Positions 57,689 through 64,000 of a DNA stretch of 64,000 nucleotides are shown piece by piece; positions within the stretch are counted from its first letter, which is position 1, and each line of letters starts with the position of its first letter. A program made the translations under genes and the position numbers. The notes under the pieces are model-generated. The model was not told the DNA's origin, ran no database searches, and saw only the letters and a program-made list of their open reading frames with translations. The stretch lies in the NCBI GenBank assembly GCA_015178975.1, contig WHVD01000005.1, positions 1,364,001 to 1,428,000 of the forward strand, given 5' to 3'. Source of the stretch: Hysterangium stoloniferum. Lineage: Eukaryota; Basidiomycota; Agaricomycetes; Hysterangiales; Hysterangiaceae.

Positions 57689-58285
57689 CTCGTGAGATCG
57701 TCTTGTCCAATTTCAAATGGGTGGATGGGAATCCCAGGGAGTCTGGGCAGGGTTTGTGGGTCAAGAGGTCATGGGTTGAGAGGTCAGGGAGTCGAGATAG
57801 ATAAGTCGGGAATTGAGTGATAGATGGGTTGGAGCCTGTGGGCTCTGACGAGTAAGAGTGGTGTGTTTCAAAGAGGAATTTAGAGCAGAAAATATACTAA
57901 GATTACTGTGGGGAATATAAGCTGATTTTCTGACTGGATTGTATGTACAACATCTGCCAGACTATATAGACTGTGGAATGAATAACATACCAAATCCAGT
58001 AATAATGAAAACTAAACTAGCAAACATGAAATGAGATAAATAAACACCAAACTTGGTGTTAGGAATGTGATGGAACAGAGTGGAGTCTGAATTGTGACAG
58101 GTCATAAAACCATAACGGGAATGGGGAGCAGAGTCCGAATTGTGACAGGTCATTTGACTATAATGGGAATGGGGCTCAGTTAGAGGGCTGATGGGTTTTC
58201 TGAGTGGGGTCTGGTGACTGATGCATGGGACAGGGTCAGAGATAGACAGGGATGGAGTCTGGCAGGTATTCCGGTGACTGATATA

Positions 58286-58959
58286 GAGGATATCTGAAAA
58301 CTATTAAGTATACCAAATTCTAATATACTCTAAAGGTCATTTAAACATCTGGGATGTGATTCAAACATAATTTGGTTTTTAAAACTTTCAAAAAGTTTTA
58401 AACTCTCTCATACATTACAAACTAAAGAATCTTTCCGAACACGAGTAGACAATGAAAAAAATTAGTAGTTTGAAACACTAATACTTTTAAAAAATAGATA
58501 CCTTTAGATAGTTCATTCTATGCATATGTATATCATTGGCACCTCTAAATACATATGTATTACTTCGGAATGGATCTGTCAATATAAACAGATTTCTACT
58601 TGATTCAACATACCCAGAATATATAGGGGGTTTTACTTAATAAAGACAGCTGTGGTATGAAAAAATTCCAATAATATTTTACATATTTTACATGGAAATA
58701 ACTTCATTACAACTTTTAAAAAACAAAGTACTAATAAAAGTATTAGTAGGCATCTGTAAAAGGAAGGAAATTATATACAATGGAATTTGTTAAATAACTA
58801 TGGGTTGTATAAAATGTAATATGGAGAACTATTTCTGATGGTTGTTTTTTGATGATATAATTGTTTCAGGATAGATATCACTATTTAAAGATGGAGTTTT
58901 GTAAAAATAAGACTTTTATTAGTAAATATTTGAGATTATATTAATCATAAACACCCTCC
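58286..58959. mobile_element. AT-rich insertion, probably a small DNA transposon
   Basis: It interrupts the family-A LTR, with TATA on both sides (58282-58285, 58960-58963). Its ends GAGGATATCTG and (reverse complement) GAGGGTGTTTA match at 7 of 11 positions, the four differences all being transitions. It is about 674 bp with no ORF of note. The type (TA-targeting MITE) is inferred. Confidence 0.55.
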
Positions 58960-59108
58960 TATATGAAGTAATGAAGGTCGAATGTGGACAGGTCTGACAT
59001 ATGGAGTCCGGCGGGAAGTCTGGTAAACTGACAATTGGTGCGTATAGGGTGCAGGTGCATATAAGTTAGTGCCTGGAGTCTGGTGGGAATTCTGGTCATA
59101 ACAGCTGG

Positions 59109-59900
59109 TTTGTCCTTTGACAGGGATTCCATGGAGGAAATCTTGGCTGTATGACCTTTTTCAGAGTTTGCTTTCACCAACAGACATTCCAGAACTCAAT
59201 GACTGGGTTTTCTGCACAAGAGACAAAGGCTGTTGTCAGGGGACCCTCTGTCACAGACCCCAGGGAGTACCATTTCCTCATTTTATTGAAGTCCCTGAGT
59301 CCACAGTCCAACCCCATGTCATTCATCACTTTCCCTCTCCTTGTGAATATCAACTACCTAGTGTAAATATTAAGTAGTAGGGGTTGCCCTTACACATTGT
59401 TTGTATAGTGGGCTTTCAGTGGCATGCCAGGGTAGCACCATGCATTGTGAGTTGTGTGATTATTTCCATGGAAGTCTTTTGCTTGTAGAGTGTGCTAACA
59501 TATATGGACCATTCTCCAAGCATGGATCCAAGAATAATCATCCTAAATTCTGAGTCATCAATCCTACTTCCCTGGCCAATCACCTTTTCCCATGCTTCTC
59601 ATAATACTGTGAAATGGGCTGTTATCTGTTATATCAGTGCCATTTTCATATCTGATGGATTGCAGTGTATTTTCAGCATTCAGTCTCCCTATATCTGAAA
59701 CTGCATTGTATGTTGTAGTAAGTGCTTTCCATGCTTCTGCTGCACCTTGGGTGGACTTGATCCTGAAACCCAGTAGGTTCTTAACATTGAGTGCTACAGT
59801 ATCATGCTCTTTGCATATGCATCATGTTGATCCCATTCATCTATTGTCAGTGTTTTAGATCCCCAGTAACATTGAAATTTTGGTCATTTGGTAATAATCT
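59109..59900 (-). pseudogene. gag: Gag fragment of the second gypsy remnant
   Basis: The minus strand reads VALNVKNLLGFRIKSTQGAA, EAWKALTTTYNAVSDIGRLN and QSIRYENGTDI before a stop, a helical retroelement Gag core. Further on ECLLVKANSEKGHTAKIS resembles a damaged CCHC knuckle. Frame changes and stops show decay. It leads, across the solo LTR, into the protease at 49309. Confidence 0.6.
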
Positions 59901-59923
59901 CAACATGATGACACTTGTGGGTC

Positions 59924-60681
59924 TGTTATGACTGGAAAACCCACCAGACTCCAGGAACTACCTTATATGCACCCACACCCTTTACACACCAGTTATCAGT
60001 TTACCAGAATACCTGCCAGAACCTGTCCATCAGACCTGTCCATCCCTGACCTTTGTTATCTCATGTACCAGTCACTGGAATACCTGCCCAGATCTCACAC
60101 ATGTCATCCCTGTCTATCCCTGACCCTGTCCCATGCATCAGTCACTAGACTCCGCTCAGAAAACCCATCAGCTCTCTAACTGAGCCCCATTCCCATTATG
60201 GTCAAATGACCTGTCACATTTTGGACTCTGCTCCGCTCCGTTCTGTTCCTAACACCAAATTTGGTGTTTACTTATCTCATTTCATGATTATTTGTTTGGA
60301 TCTCATTATTACCAGATTTGGTATTGCATACATTCTGCAGTCTATATAAACTAGCTAATGTTGTACCTACAATCTGGTCAGAAAATCAACTAAGTTTCAG
60401 ACTAAATCCCCCTCAGTTACTTTACATACCTGCTCCATTTCTCAAATGCTTGACCTTATCAGAGCCCACGGGCTTTCCAACAGGTCCTTCAATATCATTC
60501 TCTGAGCTATCAACCTCCAACCTATCATTCACACTGGACTCCCCAGGTTTCCCATCTGCCCATCTGAAGTTGGACATGATGATCTCGTGAGGGTGCAGCC
60601 TATAAGCTGAAGCTGAGTCCTACTGGAATATCTGTGGGTTTCTCTGGAAACCCTCCATTAAGCCTTGCACGACCCTTAACA
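59924..60681 (+). repeat. Solo LTR, family A (758 bp)
   Basis: From TGTTATGACTGG to CGACCCTTAACA with perfect GGGTC duplications (59919-59923, 60682-60686). The intact palindrome AACACCAAATTTGGTGTT is at about 60251. TATATAAA is followed 33 nt later by GGTCAGAAAATC. Confidence 0.93.
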
Positions 60682-60826
60682 GGGTCCTAATATATTTCAT
60701 GATAACACTACATAGTCCTGTATAGTAGCTTAGTAATATTAATGCTTTTTGCTCACATCCATGGTGTACTGATGTATACCCCCTCCTTTGCATCAACTAG
60801 TAAAACATTGCTGTTATGTGGGATGT

Positions 60827-61410
60827 TGTTAAGTGCCATGTCGGGAACTTATTCCGGAACTATCGGAAAGTCACCGGGAAGTCGGAAACTCGTGGATAGG
60901 GTCAGGACGTCGGCTTCAGCTTATGTGCTGCGCCTCTACACAAACACTCAATGTCCTTAATTTCGGAAGTGAACTAACGACGGAAGATATGGATATTCAG
61001 AGTTCCGAAGAGTTCCGAATATCGAGCGTACAGAAAGACGGGAGGAGGAATAAGAAACTAAGTCGATATCAGATCTAAGGTAAAGTACAAATTCGCGGAA
61101 ACTAATATAAGTCTGCTCGTTATTGTACTACAAACTAAGACCATAATAAGACGGAAACGGAAGTGTTCTTAAAACGGAAATACAATAAGACATATTAGGA
61201 AGGCAATATTCCGTAACAGGAATATAACAAACAAACGAGTGAATACTTGTCAACGGACAAATTACCAAATGCGGAACAAGGGAAGAATGTGGATGATACG
61301 GTAACTATGATGTTCCGTAGTCGGAGGTCAAAGTCGGAAGTCGGGGATCGGAAGTTGGGAATGGGAGACCGGAAGTCAGATATTGAAACATCCGGGAACG
61401 GGTCGTAACA
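60827..61410 (-). repeat. Solo LTR, family D (584 bp)
   Basis: From TGTTAAGTGCC to GGTCGTAACA with perfect GATGT duplications (60822-60826, 61411-61415). It is CpG-richer than the surroundings and contains many CGGAA words. Most of it is unlike families A and B, but it shares the block GGCTTCAGCTTATGTGCTGC. Confidence 0.9.
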
Positions 61411-61807
61411 GATGTTGTCATTGGTGGTCTGGTAATATCCCCACTTAGGTATCCATATATGCCTCTCACATGAGTTACTGACAAAACAATTTCCTTCCAG
61501 GAATACCATTCATACCATCAAATTTTTCATCTGATGTGAGTTGGAAAAGAATTGGTAGGGAAAACATATTTCTGTGATCATTTGAGGTCAACTGAGTCGA
61601 GGTTAGGATAGTTTGGTACTTCAGTGATCTGTCAGGGTCAGTTTTATATTGGGGTCAGTTGGTTCAGCATCCTTTTATCAGGATCAGTTGGTTTGGGGTT
61701 TGGCATGATCATGGTCAATAGTCTATTCAGGATTCAGTTTGGTCAGGGTTCAACACAATCAATCAATGTTATGGTCAGGTTATGGTTCTGCATGCTGTTT
61801 GATGAAG
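61411..61807. other. Transposon-derived sequence between two solo LTRs
   Basis: T/G-rich DNA with repeated GGTCAG(T/G)TT and AGGATCAG-type words from about 61630 to 61790; the pattern resumes after the LTR at 62650-62800 (GGTTCAGGATTCAG). It is probably one repetitive internal region of an older element split by the LTR at 61808. Confidence 0.45.
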
Positions 61808-62643
61808 TGTTAAGGTGCATGCAGAGCTTATCAGAGAGTTTCTGGAGAAACCCATGGGAAAGCCAGTAGGACTTGGCTTCAGCTTATAGGCTGCACCCTC
61901 GTGAGATTGTGTTGTCCAATTTCAGATGGGCAGATGGGAATCCCAGGGAGTCTGGGGATGGTTGGTGGGTTGAGAGGTTGGGGAGTTGACTGTGGGAATC
62001 CCGTGGAAGTCGAGAGGTTGGGTGGAGATGAGTTGGAGGTCAAGAGATAGATGGGTTGGAGCCTGTGGGCTCTGATGAGGTAAAGAGCGGTGTATTTCAA
62101 AGAGGAGATTAGAGCAGAAAATGTACTGAGATTACTGGGAAGAATCTAAGCTGATTTTCTTACTGGATTGTATGTACAACATCTGCCAGACTATATAGAC
62201 TATGGAATGTATAACATACCAAATCCAGTAATAATGAAATCTAAACTAGTAAATATGAAACGAGATAAGTAAACACCAAACTTGGTGTTAGGAACAGAGT
62301 CCAAATCATGACAGGTCATTAGACCATAATGGGAATAGGGTGGGAGTGGAGTCCAAAATGTGACAGGTCATTTGACCATAATGGGAATGGGGCTCAGTTA
62401 GAGAGTTGACAGGTTTTCTGAGTGGAGTCTGGTGGTTGGTACGTGGGACAGGGTTGGAGATAGACAGGAGCAGGTTCCAGCGGGTATTCTGGTGACTGAT
62501 ACATGAAGTAACGAAGGTCGAGCATGGACAGGTCTGACATCCAGAGTCCAGCAGGTATTCTGGTAAACTGATAATTGGTGCATGTAGGATGTGGGTGCAT
62601 ATAAGTTAGTGCCCAGAGTCCAGTGGGTTTTCCAGTCATAACA
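61808..62643 (-). repeat. Solo LTR, family A (836 bp, longest copy)
   Basis: From TGTTAAGGTGCATGC to CCAGTCATAACA with perfect TGAAG duplications (61803-61807, 62644-62648). It serves as the reference for reconstructing the interrupted copies at 1212-2882 and 49310-59103. Confidence 0.95.
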
Positions 62644-62834
62644 TGAAGCATGGCTAATGGTTTGGCTTTGGGTTCAGTGTGCAACACTTTTCAATGAGGC
62701 ATCCACAGATTCAGGCTTCAGTTCAGTTCAATTCAGTGTGTGATGTTTTTCAACAAGGTGTCCATGGGTTCAGGATTCAGGATTCAGTTCAGTTGTGTAT
62801 TGGTTTCTAGTAACTTGGGATGGGGCCCATAACC

Positions 62835-63847
62835 TGTTAGAACTACAACAAATATATCTCCGTCAATGAAGGATATTGGAATTGACTGAGGTATTTACTA
62901 CAGTATTGTATGCTTATATGTGCCTTTTGGAACAAAAAAATATCAGAACAAAAGAAATTTGTGAGACAAAGAAGCATTTGTGTTGCAAGTGGCACTTGCT
63001 ATTGTTAGCCCAAATTAGCCTTTTGTTGTGTCATGCCTAGTAAGTCTGCATAAACATCAATTCATAATAGAGGCATATTGTTATCTTGATTAGTGTTACG
63101 ACCGTGTTGCAACCCTATCGGTCCCGAGGTTATCGCCACTTGTCAACGTTTCAAGTCATCCTATCGGAAGCCATCGGCCCCGAAGCTGACGAATGTTTTC
63201 GTGAAGATCAAACTCCATTTACACCCATGTCAAAATAACTCGTATTGTCTGGTCAAACTTTGATACGTCCCCTTTATTATGTTGATCCATCCAATCTTAT
63301 GTTTCGCATATGTCTATCTATATTTGTAGTCCTTGAACTATTCCCTTTTATCGTAATCCCGCTCTCGGTTATCATCGGCCTCCGAACTAATCATAAACTT
63401 CCCGTTCCTAGTCAAGCTTATTGTTAATACCGTGTTCCGCCCTTCTCCCCATTAGTATTTTCCAGATGCCTGTTACTTGTATATGAACCCGCTGTAGTTG
63501 TAGTCACTAGGCAATCAGAATATCGACTCAGAATACCCTCATACACCTGTATCAGTCTCATACTAAGAATCCCCCCATCCGCCTTCGCATGCGCTCGCCC
63601 ACTCCCGGTCCCGACCCCTTGGCCCGACGCTCGACTTGTCCTTCGATTCCGATCGGTATCACGCTGAAAGGTACTCGTTAGGATTAGTCTTCGCCCGCCC
63701 AAAATTTAAGGACATCCTACGGATATTTGCGAGGGCGCAGCACATAAGCTGAAGCCAAGTCCTTCCGATCGGTCCCTGTCAGCCACCGACATTAGTCAGT
63801 TTTCAGTTCTTAACAATTAGGCACACATTAGTCTTTGATCTATAACA
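62835..63847 (-). repeat. Probable family-E LTR relative, interrupted by a family-B solo LTR
   Basis: Begins TGTTAGAACT; the segment GAGGCATATTGTTATCTTGATTAG plus GCACACATTAGTCTTTGATC matches family E at 39327-39372. Ends ATAACA at 63847. The left half is only loosely alike and no duplication was found, so the outer edges are tentative. Confidence 0.45.
63094..63815 (+). repeat. Solo LTR, family B (722 bp)
   Basis: From TGTTACGACCGTG to GTTCTTAACA with perfect ATTAG duplications (63089-63093, 63816-63820). The uninterrupted target is present at 39347-39363 in the family-E LTR, an internal empty-site control. Carries TATATGAA and, 33 nt downstream, AATCAGAATATC. Confidence 0.95.
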
Positions 63848-64000
63848 AATTTCAGGGTGGGATTTACAGCAGTTTGCATTACATGAGGTGCACACTAGAA
63901 TACCTGGAAGTATTACATGAAAATTGCAAACCTCATAGCTCCTTCAAATGTTGACTGATTACTTGGTAGTTTTGTAGATATATCTTAATACTACATAGTC

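Larger units (their letters stand above)
49310..59103 (-). repeat. Solo LTR, family A, split by two later insertions
   Basis: Begins TGTTAAGGTGCATAC (49310), ends GGTCATAACA (59103), with perfect GCTGG duplications (49305-49309, 59104-59108). Its sequence is present as 49310-49396, 57694-58285 and 58960-59103. The gaps are the complete chromovirus (49397-57688) and an AT-rich insertion (58286-58959). The order of insertion is therefore gypsy remnant, then this LTR, then the two insertions. Confidence 0.9.
46712..59923 (-). mobile_element. Remnant of a second Ty3/gypsy element, broken by three later insertions
   Basis: Minus-strand order: gag-like sequence (about 59900-59109), protease and linker (49309-48435), then a reverse-transcriptase piece (46842-46712). 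It is cut by a solo LTR (49310-59103, GCTGG duplications) and by a Tc1 element (46845-48432, TA duplications). Rejoining the pieces restores a gag-protease-RT order. The protease reads LIDSGLTHCFLDTKF and VLGHNWLT, close to the remnant at 1-5243. A Met/Ala/Pro repeat (MAPMAPM) follows it. Confidence 0.7.

Overview
This window looks like nuclear DNA of a filamentous basidiomycete, probably an Agaricomycete. The genes are dense in short introns (about 45-75 nt, GT-AG, with CTAAC/CTGAC-like branch points). They include fungus-specific families (Zn2Cys6 activator, Rap1 with BRCT+Myb, fungal OST48/Wbp1). About half of the window is nested retrotransposon sequence. No CRISPR array, rRNA or convincing tRNA gene was found. 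Exon boundaries were placed by eye.

Layout. (1) 1-5243: a decayed minus-strand Ty3/gypsy element whose 5' LTR is 4484-5243. Its protease region is split by two solo LTRs nested in opposite orientation. (2) 5.4-34.7 kb: the host gene island. In order it holds a broken THI20-like thiamine gene (HMP-P kinase + TenA), an SLC41/MgtE-type cation transporter, a fungal integral membrane protein, an unrecognised minus-strand candidate, RPA34, ADA3/NGG1, RAP1, two unrecognised minus-strand genes, an inositol polyphosphate multikinase, another unrecognised minus-strand candidate, a fold-back repeat and about 3.2 kb of gene-poor DNA, a further unrecognised candidate, OST48/WBP1, adenylate kinase and a Zn2Cys6 transcription factor. 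(3) 34.7-38.7 kb: no gene recognised. (4) 38.7-64 kb: a transposon nest. It has solo LTRs of several families, most with perfect 5-bp target duplications, a copia remnant, a Tc1/mariner element with about 209-bp inverted repeats, a roughly 0.9-kb palindrome built from two inverted LTRs, and one intact Ty3/gypsy chromovirus (49397-57688) with identical-length 711-bp LTRs and a CTCGT duplication.

The host genes are mostly housekeeping: Pol I subunit, SAGA adaptor, telomere protein, inositol-phosphate signalling, N-glycosylation and nucleotide balance. They form divergent and convergent pairs rather than a pathway cluster. The most notable signals are in the retroelements. There is an 11-nt self-priming arrangement in two unrelated LTR families, each 2 nt from the LTR. 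A fixed 33-nt TATA-to-initiator geometry is seen in four LTR families. A GGGTTTT slippery heptamer abuts the gag stop of the intact element. Its two LTRs differ almost only at CpG sites. An extra ORF of unknown function lies between pol and the 3' LTR.
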